A DNA stretch of 64,000 nt, taken from Umbilicaria muhlenbergii (lineage: Eukaryota; Ascomycota; Lecanoromycetes; Umbilicariales; Umbilicariaceae). The stretch's first letter is position 1; each line of letters opens with the position of its first letter. Location of the stretch: contig KK106982.1 of NCBI GenBank assembly GCA_000611775.1, positions 2,219,343 to 2,283,342 on the forward strand. The letters are read 5' to 3'. A model generated the notes under the pieces. That model was not told the DNA's origin and made no database searches. It saw only the letters and a list, made by a program, of their open reading frames with translations. Both the position numbers and the translations under genes were made by a program. Shown here one piece after another: positions 34,261 through 47,479 of this stretch.

Positions 34261-34449
34261 TTTCTGCTGATTCTCATGTGTTCCCTGCCATGTCATATTC
34301 TTTTCACTTGATCAGATAATGAAGCTCATCATTTATCTCTTGCTGATTTAGAATTTTCTTTACTTTGAACTCAGCATCTTGACTTTCAGGGTTGATCTCA
34401 GGTGAATTATCTTATAATGATGTTTTCAAATCTGCTGATTCAAGTAAAA

Positions 34450-37400
34450 ATATGTGAAATGTCAGATGTATTTGCATAACTGATGAAAGTTCAAGTTCAT
34501 AATTAACACTTTTTTCTTTTTTGTAATGTGAAATAATCTCAGCTTCTTGTGATTCAATTTATTGCTTAATCACTTTGTCTTGATGTTGTGATGTAAGAGG
34601 TATACTTTATCCTCTTCTTCAAGAGTAGATCTCTTATCTTTTTTTTTATTATAATATACTGCTGACCTTTTTGAAGTAAACTTTATATTTTATTAAAGCT
34701 CTTGATGAAGGTCCTTTAAGCAGTTCACTTGTACTTTCACTTTTTATGTTATAATTACTAACCCTCTTGCTTTGTTCATAGGTGAGTTAAACCTGTAGTT
34801 GATGTAAAATGATGATACTTTCATGAATTCTGTTGTTGCTGTATTATAAGTTAACTGAGCTATCAGCAAGAGTTCTACTCAATTGATTTGTTGATAATTA
34901 ACATAACATCATAAGTACTGCTTTAATGTCTGATTTAATCACTCAGTCTGTTTATTCATCTGAGGATAATAAGTGATGAACAGTTTATGATGAATTTCTA
35001 GTTGATTCATTAGTGATTTTTAAAACTTGAAAGTGAAGAGTTTGTCTCTGTCTGAGATTATTTCTTTCAGCAGTTCATGATTGACTGTTATAATTTTTAA
35101 AAACATATATGTGAGTTCTTCTGCTGATGATGACTCTTTGTAAGGTAAGAAGTATTCATACTTCATGAGTTAATTTGTTATGACAAGTATTGCATCATAT
35201 AATACTTTCATCAGGGGTTCCTTAGACTTTGATAATTTTATCACAAAATTCAATGTGATACTTGATCATGATTGTGTTGATGTTAAAGATGACTTTAATA
35301 ATTTATATAATCTGTGACGTTCTGCTTTATTCTTTTGACATGTGTCATATTTTTAAATGATTTCTTCAACTTTCTTCCTTATTCATGAGAAGTAGTATGT
35401 TCATGTGAATTATTTCATTGTCTTTTCAACTTCTTGATGTTTATTCATTTTGTTGAAATGACATTCTTCTATCAGTGCTTCTTGTAAGCTGACTGAAACA
35501 TAAATTAAGTCTTGAAAAAGTAAGAGGTCTTCTTGCTTTTTGAAGCTTTCATGATTCTTGATATTTTAAAGAACTTGTTGTGTTAACTTGTCATTCTTTA
35601 ACACCTTTCATATTTAGTTCTTGAAAATGTTGTCCTCAACTTTTATCATAAAGTTGACTTCTCAATTATATATTATGCTCTCATGCTCATCCTCCTGAAG
35701 GATAACTTAGTTTATAACTGATTTTTCTTATAAATAATCAGCTCATCTGCTGAGAGTGTTCACTTTAATGTTCTCTGATCCCTTTTGATAATGAATCTTG
35801 AAATTATACTGTGATAATTCTTCTAATTAATGAACCTGTCTTCAATTTAGAACTTTCATTATCATAAAGTATAACAGATTCTTATGATTTAAATATACTT
35901 AAACCTCATGCTTGAGTCCTTTAAGATATACATGTCATTATTTAAATGCATCAACAATTATTAACAGCTTCTTGTCATGTATCTCATGACTCATCTCAGC
36001 ACTTAGAAGCTTTCATGAGTAATAAGTTACTGATAACAAATGTTTCTTATCATTTAATTAATTAATGCATGCTTCTGTAACTTCATCTGACGTGTTCATC
36101 TCAAGCGTAATAGGTTTCTCAGAGTCAAAACTCATGAGAATTAATTATGATGTGAAGTGCTTTTTTAGCTCTTTGAAAGATTCTTGTACTTCAGTAAATT
36201 AAACAAATTTTCAGTCTTTTTTCATCAACTCTGTTAAGGGTGCTGTGATCTTTAAATACTTCTCAATAAACTTTTTATAAAAGTTCATAAAGCTTAGAAA
36301 GGATTGTACTTCCTTGATGCTTATTGATGCTGATCATTTGATCATGAATTTGATTTTTTTCAAGTTTATTCATAAGCCTTCTGATGTGATGATAAATTCA
36401 AGGAATTGAACTTCTTTGATGTGAAAAAGACTTTTCTCAGACTTAATGCATAAGTCAATGTCCTTTAACGCTTGTAAGACTTTCTGAACATGTTTAATAT
36501 GTTGTTCTTTCATCTTCAAATATACCAGTATGTCATCAAGGTAGATGACTACAAACTGATTTAAATATTATCACAAGATGTTGTTGATAAAAGTTTAAAA
36601 AGTTGCTGAGGTGTTAGTTAATCTGAATGACATTATCAAGTACTCATATAGCTTTGAATGTGTTTAAAATGCTGTTTTTCATTCATCACCTTTCTTTATT
36701 CATATCTGATTGAATGCTCCCGGGATATTAAACTTTATAAATCATTATGTTTCTTGAAATCTGTCCTGCAGTTCTGACACAAGCAGCAACAGGTAACTGT
36801 TTTTCATCATTATGTTGTTCAATGCTTTATAGTCACAACACAATCTCAATGATTCATCTGATTTCAGGACAAACAATATCAGATATTCAACTGAAGACTG
36901 AGATTCATGAATGAATTCTTTTCATAAGTTCTTTTAAGTATTCTCACAATGCATTTAACTTCTGAGGTGACAATGAGTATATAAGTTGTTTCATCAGTTT
37001 ATAATCTTTCATGATCTTGATTTCATGATTTTATTTTTAATATTTCAGTAAGACGTCTTGATTCTTAACTGCTGTAAACAATTCTTCAAAGTCTTTATAT
37101 TCTTTAGGAATAAATAACTTGATAATAAGATCTCAATCATCATTAACTCACTTAATTCACAGTATCTTTGCATTAAGATTTTTTAATTCCTCATACATCT
37201 CTTCTGTTGTCATAGTGAAGACTTTCACTCCTTCAGGTGAGGTCAGGACTGAATATAACTTCATGAAAATACTGTCTTTTATGAAGTATATCTTGTTCTC
37301 AGCTCAATTGTATGAGATTGACTGTTTAAAATTAAGATATGTTTAAGACTATATCACTTCCTGACTGCTTCATAATGTTGAAACTGATTTTTTCTCAGTG

Positions 37401-38870
37401 TTAATTAATTTGAACAGGTATCAGAACTGTTTCTTTATTTACATAATCATTATTATATTTTATAAGGGTTTCATTAAATTTTTAAAGTAAATAAGAATTT
37501 CACTTTCTTCAAATTTCTATCCTGTTTATTTTGATAAATTGTGAATTCAAGAAATTCCTTGTACAGTCACTGTTGATTAACAGTCTGACTGAGTGGCTCT
37601 TTACTTTAATTTAAACACAGAAGTTGCTCATGTCTTTTGTGATAATAATTTCTTTAGCAATCATTTCTTTTAAAGACTTTAAATTAAGTATCTTCAGAGA
37701 CCTCTGACCTGAAGGGCCCTCTAGTTTTTTGAATTAAATGAGAGGAATCTCAGATTCTCTTTCACATACTTAAAGTTCTTTGAGTTGACTTTCTTATCTA
37801 AATATCATATTGAGTTCAGCTTTAAGTATTCACTTCAGAGTTCTTAAACTTTTATTCATAATTTCCTTGAGATGTGTACTTTGTTGAGGGTAACATAACC
37901 TCTTTTAGTGATGAATTTTGAATCTTTTGATGATGTTTCTCTGAGTATGTTTTAATAATTTATATCTTTGATTTCAGCTCTTTTGAGTAAATGCATTTTT
38001 AATCATTCATAGGATTCACTCCTGCAATAAGTTTATGTGATTTTAATAATTCTGAGGAGATCTCTTCATCACTTTAAATACTTCTTTATAAGTTTTCAAT
38101 CACTGTTCTTCATGAGTGAATGCTTAAATATTATCATTCTTTTCAATGAGCTTCTTTGAATCTTCAAAGTTTATTACCTTTATGAAGTCTTCCTCCTCAC
38201 TAAATGAGAGCATCATTTTATTACTGTTAATGTAATTGCCTTCTTGATTAAACTGTTCTCATCACATTTATTATTTTTTTAAACTTGTAACTTGATCTTG
38301 ATGAGAGGTCATGATGTATTCTCTTGTTTTTTTAAGTTGACATGAAAATCATTCAGAGCCGTCCTTATCACTCTGATGTGTGTGACAGTCATCATCATAA
38401 CATGCTGTTTAAAACATAACTTTGTGATTATTTTTCTCTTTTGCTTCTCATGTAGCAGCATATGTCTTCCTTGATTGAACAGTTTTTTCAGGAACTTAAT
38501 AATCTTAAACAAAATGTTTCAGCTTTTTGCAGTTATAATAATTATTTCTGTGAGGTTTCTCTTTCTTTCTTGAGTCATTCTTTCACTGAAAATGATTCAC
38601 TTAAGTAATTGCATTAATTTTTTATAGATTGAGGCCTGTAGTAGAATTTATTATTATACTGATATTTATGATTCTTCTCAGCCTTTCATGATATAAGAAT
38701 CTTATGACTCTTCTTTAAGCTTCATTTGTAAACTCAGTTGTTGATGATGATCAATCATTCAATTATTTCTGAGAGCATGACAGAGTGTTCAGTTTTAAAG
38801 ATCTCATCTTTAATCATGTTCTTCAATCTCTTATAATATTGCACCATCAGAGCAATATCATCTCAATTTA
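34450..38870 (-). mobile_element. Ty3-type LTR retrotransposon fossil (gag to integrase)
   Basis: Reading leftward: gag-like sequence (38870-38000), protease region (about 37900-37300), reverse transcriptase (37000-36250; VVYLDDILVYLKM near 36550 and FIEKYLKITAPLTELMKK near 36260), RNase H (36200-35750), integrase with IISDRDKLFTFKF near 35055. Order and motifs are Ty3/gypsy. It differs from the neighbours at 24150 and 15950 in sequence, so it is another family. Interrupted throughout; LTRs not identified. Confidence 0.83.
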
Positions 38871-38880
38871 TATATAAAGT

Positions 38881-39177
38881 TGTCAGGGCCACCATATAAT
38901 AGTATGATAATACAACATTAATACAACACTAGTACAACACTATAGTACAACACTATAGTATGACATTATATAAATATGATGACTCAGCACCTAGCGCCTT
39001 GAAATCAAGTAAAACTCTTTACAAGGAGGTTCAGAAACCTGCTTCCTCAGTAATTAATTTTATCATGAAATAGAAGATGTATAATCATTATTGCATTAAC
39101 CTCATCATGATTATATTGCTTATGACATTTCATTTAAACATTGTTATGATGCTCTGTCATACATTCAGCTTCTTACA
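38881..39177 (+). repeat. LTR family 1 copy (5' LTR)
   Basis: TGTCAGGGCCACCATATA at the start and CTTCTTACA at the end, with a run of AATACAACA/AGTATGACA units after the start. The leader that follows matches that of the minus-strand copy at 32255. Confidence 0.8.
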
Positions 39178-39377
39178 TACTGATCACTCAGTACCTTCAG
39201 GTGAACAGTCATGTCAGAAGTAAATAAGACATGATGACATCAACACTTCAATCTCATCAGATCAGTGAAGCAGTCAATTAAATTAAATCAGAGCCTTTAA
39301 TTAACAAGTCTACATTATTAACTGTTGACACCTCTGCTTCTGACATTGTCAATGACAATGATGAACATATTAATGCA

Positions 39378-40323
39378 CATCAGCAATTTAGTAAGTTAAC
39401 TCTGAGTTAATTTTTAGCACTTTGAGTGCTCTGAGCTTCTGATCTCATGTTTTAACTAACAGCCGCTCTTAGCACCTGCTGAGCACTTTGAGCTCAACCT
39501 TAAATCTTGAGCAGAACATCAAAATTTTGTGATAAAAAAACAATTATTAAAACAATTGTTTAAACAAGTACACACACAGTGTTATAATAACAGTAAAACT
39601 TATAATAAGTAAACTTTTGCTAAAATTCACTTTTCTGCAATAAAAAATCATGATTTGTTGAGTCTGAAAGCACTGTATAAGTGTTGAGTTCTGAATATTT
39701 AAAGAACTTCAAGATTTTCATCACTTAAAAATTTACACACTTTAATAACTTTTGCAACTCAACAGATATGAAGAAACTTTCAATGCATAAATTATAAAAA
39801 ACAGTATTATCTATTAATGTTAAATTAAAAGTTTCTTCATAACTGCTGTTGCTGTTAAGTTATATTTAATTCAAGTTTTCAACAGCGAAAAATCTTTCAA
39901 AAAAAGTCACATACTTTGAATAACTATTGCGCTTTTATACTTATAATATAACTTTCAGGTTATAAGTTGTAGAGAATAAGCTGTTTAAGAGTTTTCTTAT
40001 ACAAACTTTCTTTTTATGTGTTGTTGTTGTTGAGTTATTCAAAAAGTCATCAAAAGTCTGTTTATTAATGTTGTGATTTTCATAACTGAAAGTTTGAAAT
40101 CAATGTAACTTTTTAACAACAACAGTTATAAAAAAACTTTAAATTATAAAACTGTTGAATAGCTTCTTCTCTACAACTTATAAACTAAAAGTTATATCAT
40201 AAGTATAAAAGCGCAATAGTTATTCAAAGTATATGACTTATTTACTGCTCAGAGAGTGCTCTGAGCGCATAAAGTACTATTAACTAAAACCTTATTTTTG
40301 AGCAGGCTGTCAAATTGCGGATG
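39378..40323 (+). mobile_element. Foldback-like element, copy E
   Basis: Left end CATCAGCAATTTAGTAAGTT, right end CTGTCAAATTGCGGATG, 946 bp. It carries both internal arms and the central loop. CA is present on both sides (39376-39377, 40324-40325), compatible with a 2-bp target duplication as for copy A (AA). Noncoding. Confidence 0.8.
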
Positions 40324-40439
40324 CACAATTAACATATTAATAATATGACAGTATGACAGTATGACAAAATGTTTTATATATAACAAATATAACATAATCA
40401 TATTAAATGAAACAAAATAAAACAAAATTAAAAAAAGTA

Positions 40440-40930
40440 AATTTACAGTGTGTTATCACTTCTTCTGTCATCATAAGCATGTGCATGCAGGACAACAACA
40501 TCAGATTTTTTAAAAATTAAAGCAGTGATGATTAAAGACTTTACTGTGCATTAATCATGAGAATTGCAGAGTAATGTGTAATAAGTGCAGGCTGAATTAA
40601 TCTGTGACATGAAGCATTAATCAATCTTAGCTTTTCTGCAAGAGTTACAGTGAACAGTATTTAACAACATGTGATTGAGGTTCTTTTAAATCACATGCTT
40701 ATAATGATGAGCCTGCTGCACATGAGCTGACAGCAAGGTATCATTATGACATTATATAAGATGAGACTCCTCATCAAAAGCATTATCTGAAGGTAGATGT
40801 TAAGTTTTTTTCAAATGTTGAATAAATTATTTTCTTCTTCTGCTTTCTCATCTCTTTCTGAAGATATTAATTATCATGAGCTCATTTGTTAATAATGACG
40901 CCTCAGAGCTCTTCTCATCACATTAAGCAT
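40440..40930 (-). pseudogene. Decayed counterpart of the Cys-rich antisense ORF
   Basis: Reverse-complement homologue of 22790-23290, antisense to the LTR element that contains it. Much more eroded than the 23-kb copy; the Cys-rich stretch is only partly recognisable. Its presence in two members of the family shows that the ORF belonged to the element rather than being a chance capture at one site. Confidence 0.5.
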
Positions 40931-41484
40931 GAAGATTGATAGGCTTGCTTGATGAAGATGAGTCTTCACTGTTGTTCATGATTATGAGTTTAAGAGTTCA
41001 GATGTTGATTGCTTATATATCATGTTAACATTCATATGATGTATGACAGGAAGTATGACATCACAAGAATATTAAACTGTGAGCTGCAAGCTTCATGACA
41101 CTCTCTTTATAAAGTGAATACCTCTGCAATGAAAATGACATCATGAAGTCATCAAGTTACTCAATGAGCTGTGAAAAAGTCATGAGATGTATGACAATAT
41201 GTTGTACAACAAATGATGAAGAATAAACACAAAGGGAAAAGTGTTTTAAATTTATAATAAACATGATGATTTTAATATTTATGTTATGAAGAAAGTTTAC
41301 TGCCAGTGTGATATCATCATAATTAAATGAGAGCATGTAATTAACTTTATTTTAATGCAGTCCTGCATGATCATCTTTTAATCTTAACATGCTCACCTTA
41401 CAACCTCAACTGTTATGACGTCATAATGAAGTTTATGAGTGATCAGTTGACTTCAGAGACAGCATCATGAGAAGGAAAATGCTG

Positions 41485-41758
41485 TGTCAAGGTCATTATA
41501 TATAATATGACAGTATGACATTATAATACAATATTATAATATGACACTATAGCTTAAATATGATGACTCAGCGTTTAGCGCCTTGACATTAAGTGAAAAC
41601 TCTTCACAAGGAAGTTCAGAAACCTGCTTTCTCAGTGATCAGTTTTGTCACTGAATAAAAGATATATAATCATTGCATTGATCTTATCATGATTATATTG
41701 TTTACAACACTTCATTTAACTCTTATATGATGATCTATCATACACTTACCCCCTTACA
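41485..41758 (+). repeat. LTR family 1 copy (3' LTR)
   Basis: TGTCAAGGTCATTATATA to CCCCCTTACA. Left flank CATGAGAAGGAAAATGCTG is shared with the LTR at 20209. Confidence 0.8.
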
Positions 41759-42775
41759 GTCATGAAGGCACAACAGTCACACAAAATTAATCATAATTTT
41801 ATTATTCAATGTTACAACTGTAATAAATTATATAATGACTGTTTTATCTCATGTTGTAGTCAGTATTTCAAAAAAGTGTCTTGTTATTAAACAGTTTTTT
41901 AAGTCTTCACAGAGTGCACTTTTCAGTTTAAAACAGTGATCTTATATCTCAAAAACTAGATGATCACACTCTCTCAAAATTGCTTCATCATTTAAACTCA
42001 TTGATAGCAGCCTTCAGACTGAGTTATATAAAAATCCCTGCCACTGAATCTTCTGTGTGATGAAAATATAAAGATTTTGTATAACTTCTGCATAGTGATG
42101 TGTATAACATGCACAAAACTTGCACATGTAGAAAACAGCAGCAAAAACAGCAGAGAAAATAACAGAAGAAACTAAACTGTCATTTAAGTCAGATCAAGTC
42201 AGATTGATGATTAAGAACCTGATTCACAGGTTCAGCCCCTTCATGAATTTAATATTCAGTGATCAACTGAGTCAACCCTGAGGTACTCACGCGGACACTG
42301 AACTAATCATATACAGTTAAAATTGCTTAATCATCATAACAGTAGTAAGTTTAATATAAGTAATAACATTACTTTTCTTCTCATGTTATCACAGCTTTGC
42401 ATTGTGTTGTTATTGAAGGCAGGTATTGTGATAATTGAATACTATTACATATTTTTAATTGAATTACTAATCCGCAAAGACTGATATTATACATTGTGAG
42501 CACTGTGCAAACATGAAGAAAAACATGATATGCTAAAAAAGTAATACTCAAAGATAATGCTCAAAGGTAATGTCTATCTAGAATTTGTGATGACTGTATA
42601 CTCTTTTTAACTTTGCAGACTGTATTTGTAGTTGATCTCATAATGCAACCTGATGTTGATCTGCAGACAGCAATACTGATTGACTGATGCTGATAATGAT
42701 GTGTTGCTCATATGTTGAATTCATAAATTGCTTGCCTTGATTGATTGCAGTTAATCTTCTCTGAGCTTCACTTCT
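41759..42775. other. AT-rich flank of the hAT region
   Basis: No gene recognised. Contains ACTCACGCGGACACTG at 42282, with CpGs preserved, and a triple 13-bp-spaced TAATG motif at 42541-42574. One end of the hAT element may lie here, but no terminal inverted repeat was found. Confidence 0.4.
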
Positions 42776-45700
42776 TCATGCTGAAGTGAGGGAGGTCATC
42801 AGGTCATCAGATGATAAAAACATGTTAAAATCATCTTGCCCTCTGCCCTTCAACACATCTTCAATCATAATAAAGATGTCTGAGTCATCACTCTGCCTTG
42901 TTTTCACCCTCATCTGATGCATATCAGCAAGTTCATCTACTCTCATATCATCTGAATCATTCATGTCAGACTCATCATGATTATCACTGTTCATTGTCAC
43001 TGTTTTGCACTTGACAGAGGTAAGCTTTCTTCATTGAGATGTCTTCATGAACTCATAAGCCTCCTCATCATTTGTTATAATTAACTCATTCAAAACAGAG
43101 GCTTCTTGAGCTCAGGTTTCAGAGGCGCTGACTTCCTCATCATTGTCATCATCATCAATGAGGTCATTCAACAAGGTGTTTCACTCATAATACTTGATTA
43201 AACAGAGCATACATATAATCTCAGCACTCAGATGTTCACACTGTTAATTGCAGATGTCTTTAATCATATTAAAGATGCATTTCACATCTACTTCAGAGGC
43301 ACATACAGCAAGAACATCTCTTATCATTTGAAAGAAACTTTTAAGGTCACTGTAGTTGACACTTCACACTTAATGATGTAATTAACTCAAGCCTCATATC
43401 AGCATTACCTTTGAGCATTACCTTTAATGAATCATTGACATAATTGACTGACATGAAAAGATATTTAAAGATATCATCTTGAGTATTTATTCATCATTGA
43501 TCCTTCAACTTTATCTGTCTGATTAATGCATTAAGATTCATATTCTGTGATTGACCTACAGCAGTAGTTGAGTTCATAGTTAAACTCTTATATTTTAAGT
43601 AATGTAGATTATAATAGTCTTGAAATTGTTGATTTCACTTAATTTCTTAAGATTTTGTTACTTCCTTCCCTTATGATGCATTAATCATGATCAAGCAGAT
43701 ATATACATTGAAGTTATCTTATATTTAATCATCTTACATGACGGGTCTAGAACAGTTGCAAGATTATAAATTCATCATTAACTTGCTTGTGAATTTTTAT
43801 AATAATCCCTCAACTTATCCTGGCAGGCTTTCAGGGCAGTGATCAGTTCATGTTTTCAAAGAGTGATTTTCAGCTGCACTTAATGACAGTGATCTACAAT
43901 GTGACTGATGAGTTGATTGTAAACATATCAGATCTTATGTATTATAACTTCAGTAATTTTCAAAAGTGCTGCAGTTCAGTCTTTAAATGACTTTAATAAT
44001 GTTAAAAGATAACAGACCTGTTCTCATTTTGAATTAATGATTACAAGAACTCAGAGCTTTCTATCTTGTTCATTAAAAACAAAGTTGCACAGGGCCTCTT
44101 GTAGAACATAAGCTTGAAGAAGCATGTCATATGTGAAATTTCATCATGTCTTAACATTCTGAATCATTCAAAGAGGTTTTTAATTTAAGCTGTTTACATA
44201 AACTTGCTGTTAAATATCTGCAAATTGTTCAAATCTCTGTGAGGAAGAGTTGATTGTGATTGAGAGATACTGAATCTGTCACATGTTGTTAACATTCAGG
44301 CATTATCAATGAGCATTATCATTTCACTTACCTTTTGCATGATGTTAGTCAAAGATATCTTTTTTTAAATTTTTATCAACTTGTCTGCATCTCATATCTT
44401 CACATGATGATCATTTCTGATGTTCACATTAAGTGATCTCAGTAAAGCCTTGACAGCAAGAGCTAGAACATGTGTCATGCATGATATTATTGCTTCAGCA
44501 TTGTCTCATTGAATATCATGATCATCACTTAAGACTGACTTCAGATGTGTGCACATAATGATGTTATTAAAGATGTTATCTGTAATGATAATGAAGAGCT
44601 TATTCTTGATTTTAAAGATCTTTAAAACATTAAGAATGTGACCTGTCAGAATGACTTCAATATGTGACTCATTTACATGCTTAAATCTCAATAAGGCCTC
44701 ATTGTAGTTTCAGTTATTATCAATGTAATAAGCAGTAACTGCCAAGAAGGATAAGTGATTATGAGATTAATAATTTAAAGTTAATAACACTTTACTGTTT
44801 ATCTGAGCAAGACTCTCTTGTACAGTGAGCATCACTTTTTGATATTAATCTGTGACAAGATTTTAAATTTTATTGTGACAAGGTATCTGAATGTCATCTT
44901 GAAGCATCATAAGAGTGATATGAAGCTGCTTGTTCTCAATGAATTAAAAGAAGGTGTTCATAAATATGAGTGCATTAATGATTTGCTGTTTAAAGGCCTC
45001 CTTCATGTATATCAGAATGTCAAGGTTGCATACTGTTCATTTTTAAGAAATATCATAAAAGCATTAACTTTCAGCATTAGTACTGATAAGAAAGGTAATA
45101 CATAAAAAGAAATAAACTTACTATTGACTGCAACAGTTCATTCAGTGTAAATTGTGAATGCTTTCACTTAAGTGATATCTTGCAGCAGTTTGAATGCAAA
45201 TGTTTCTTCATAATGCTGAAATCAGTGTTCTTCATATTCAGGTGACTGATAACAGCTTGATAAAGCTTGCATTATAAGTTTAACTTTTCACTTTGCATAA
45301 CTGTGACCTGCTCAAACAGGTTTCAGTAATTAAAGGACTGAGTAATGAATCTTCATTTAAAATTGCCTTTCAGTTTGTCATGAGTGTGAAGATCATGTAG
45401 GGTTGACTTTCATCACTCATGAAAAAGTTTCACATATCACTTGTCACTTTTTCAGAAAACATGTGTCTTGAGAGTGTTGCATTGAAGTGTAATAAATGAT
45501 GATAAATTTTGAAGAGCATGAAGTAAAATTTAAGCATCCTCAGATTCCTGAGAGGTTTGTGATTATGAAAAAGAGATGAGAATTTCTTCTGCTTCTGAGA
45601 GAGAAAAGTCACTATCATATTAAGACATATTGATAGAAGTGTATGCAGAAATTGCAGTGATGAATGATTTGAGAAAGAAGATATTGTTGTGTAGAGAATA

Positions 45701-46600
45701 ATTACACTTATATGCATATCAAAAGAGATGTTGAATAAATATGTTACACAGAAAACCCTCTTTACTCTTGAAAGATAATGCTGAAAAATAATGATTAAAA
45801 CACATGTATGAGGCATGTGTAATCCTGCAGTGTAATTGAACAGATATCAGATTATGTATACTTTGCATCAAAACACTCCTTTGCTCATCAAAGATAATCA
45901 TCATGTTATGTGTAACCCTGCAATATTAATATTTGATCACATTTATAATGCATGAAAAAGCCTGTTTATGCAACAAAGATGATGATCATCTTATAAATAA
46001 CCTTGCAGTGACTTATGATGATCTGTTAAAGGATATTAAGCTCATTCATCTTCAGCTTATAAAATCAAGTAATTAAAAAGATGCTAAAAATCATGAAAAT
46101 AAAAGAAGTTGTGAAACAGCTGTGATTAAATGAAATTTAAGATTTCAACATGTTACTCACTTTAATAAAAATAATCATATGCTAGAAGAAACATGCCCTC
46201 TCATTATAAACTCATGACTTTAATTTTCATGTTAAAGCATGATATTATACATTAATGAAAGTGAGCAAATGATAATGTCAGTAGATAACATCTGAATCTA
46301 TTATATAAATGTGCAGTTAATAAAAAAAGATTAAGCTTCAACTTCTTCTTCTGATGCAGATGTCTCCTCATACTTTAATTTTAAACTCTCATTTTTTTTA
46401 ATATCATTCATCACAAAGTCCTCCTCATTATATGTTAATAAGTTCTTCATGAAAAGTTCATGATCTGTTATTGAATCATTCTTTAACATCTTGATAATTT
46501 TCTTCTCAATCAGCACTTTCTTCTTCACTGATTCTTCAACTGCATAAGCATTGTTCTTAGCCTTCAGATCATCCTTCAACTCATTAATGTCATGTGTAAT
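42776..46600 (-). pseudogene. Decayed hAT-superfamily transposase
   Basis: Read leftward, the fragments follow hAT order. HLSFLAVTAYYIDNN (near 44730) and KNKLFIIITDNIFNNIIMC (44506-44640) correspond to the RNase H-like core, with the ITTDNASNN block recognisable. CMTHVLALAVKALLRSL (near 44460) is the following Cys/His segment. ASEVDVKCIFNMIKDIC (near 43290) is the C-terminal hAT dimerisation domain, ending in an acidic tail (42776-43000). At least one spliceosomal intron-like segment lies within (44276-44331). Stops interrupt the frame, so it is inactive. The N-terminal BED finger was not located. Confidence 0.8.
44276..44331 (-). other. Intron-like segment in the hAT gene
   Basis: On the minus strand, GTAAGT at 44331 and GACAG ending at 44276 frame 56 bases containing a TAATG doublet (GATAATGCTCATTGATAATG). 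Its length is typical of fungal introns. Splicing is inferred from sequence only. Confidence 0.5.
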
Positions 46601-46910
46601 GTATGCAGGAAAATGAAGATTTTTTCAGAAGTTTATAAACTTCTTTTTCAGATTCTGTATTCATGTTAAAATCAAGCTCATCAGCATTATCTTCAAGCAT
46701 TACCTCAGAGTCAGCTTGCTTCAACAACTCATAATCAGCATGATATATCAGTCATTCAAGATGCTGCATAATTAAAATATTATGCTTAAAAATTACCTCT
46801 TTAATCTCCTCTGACATTTATACTCATTGATCAGTAGATAATGTTAATAAATAATGCTCATATCTGCTTATCTTCTTCTCTTCATCATCAACATCAGCAT
46901 CATCATCATC
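46600..46910 (-). pseudogene. Acidic N-terminal part of the hAT-region gene
   Basis: Minus-strand frame fragments read DSEVMLEDNADELDFNMNTE and, at the edge of the tandem array, DDDADVDDEEKKISRYEHY. They suggest one acidic protein region continuous with the (DDDE)n frame of the array. Whether it is the start of the hAT protein or a separate gene cannot be decided. Confidence 0.35.
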
Positions 46911-47479
46911 TTCATCATCATCTTCATCATCATCTTCATCATCATCTTCATCATCATCTTCATCATCATCTTCATCATCATCTTCATCATCATCTTCATC
47001 ATCATCTTCATCATCATCTTCATCATCATCTTCATCATCATCTTCATCATCATCTTCATCATCATCTTCATCATCATCTTCATCATCATCTTCATCATCA
47101 TCTTCATCATCATCTTCATCATCATCTTCATCATCATCTTCATCATCATCTTCATCATCATCTTCATCATCATCTTCATCATCATCTTCATCATCATCTT
47201 CATCATCATCTTCATCATCATCTTCATCATCATCTTCATCATCATCTTCATCATCATCTTCATCATCATCTTCATCATCATCTTCATCATCATCTTCATC
47301 ATCATCTTCATCATCATCTTCATCATCATCTTCATCATCATCTTCATCATCATCTTCATCATCATCTTCATCATCATCTTCATCATCATCTTCATCATCA
47401 TCTTCATCATCATCTTCATCATCATCTTCATCATCATCTTCATCATCATCTTCATCATCATCTTCATCATCATCTTCAT
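46911..47479. repeat. Perfect 12-bp tandem array (TTCATCATCATC), about 47 units
   Basis: 569 bases of uninterrupted 12-bp periodicity with no visible mismatch. Every frame translates to a simple repeat (HHLH, IIIF, MMMK); the likely ancestral frame is minus-strand DDDE, which continues the acidic protein on its left. The long ATG-initiated frames here are products of the repeat, not genes. Confidence 0.95.

Larger units (their letters stand above)
38881..41758 (+). mobile_element. LTR-flanked element lacking recognisable pol
   Basis: Family 1 LTRs in direct orientation at 38881-39177 and 41485-41758 enclose a leader and gag start (39178-39377, like the leader at 32254-32050), foldback copy E (39378-40323) and the 3' region 40324-41484 (copy of 22311-23465 reversed). 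No protease, reverse transcriptase or integrase is present. It looks like a non-autonomous deletion derivative of the family 1 retroelement, about 1.9 kb without the foldback insert. The LTRs have diverged and no target duplication is obvious, so it is old. It is decayed. Confidence 0.65.

Noticed and set aside
45430-45904. 128- and 61-codon minus-strand ORFs in the hAT region as membrane proteins
   Set aside because: Their hydrophobic look follows from AT-rich codons in the wrong frame; the hAT-like frame runs differently through the area.
46911-47479. CRISPR-like array
   Set aside because: The 12-bp units are contiguous with no spacers, and the genome is eukaryotic.
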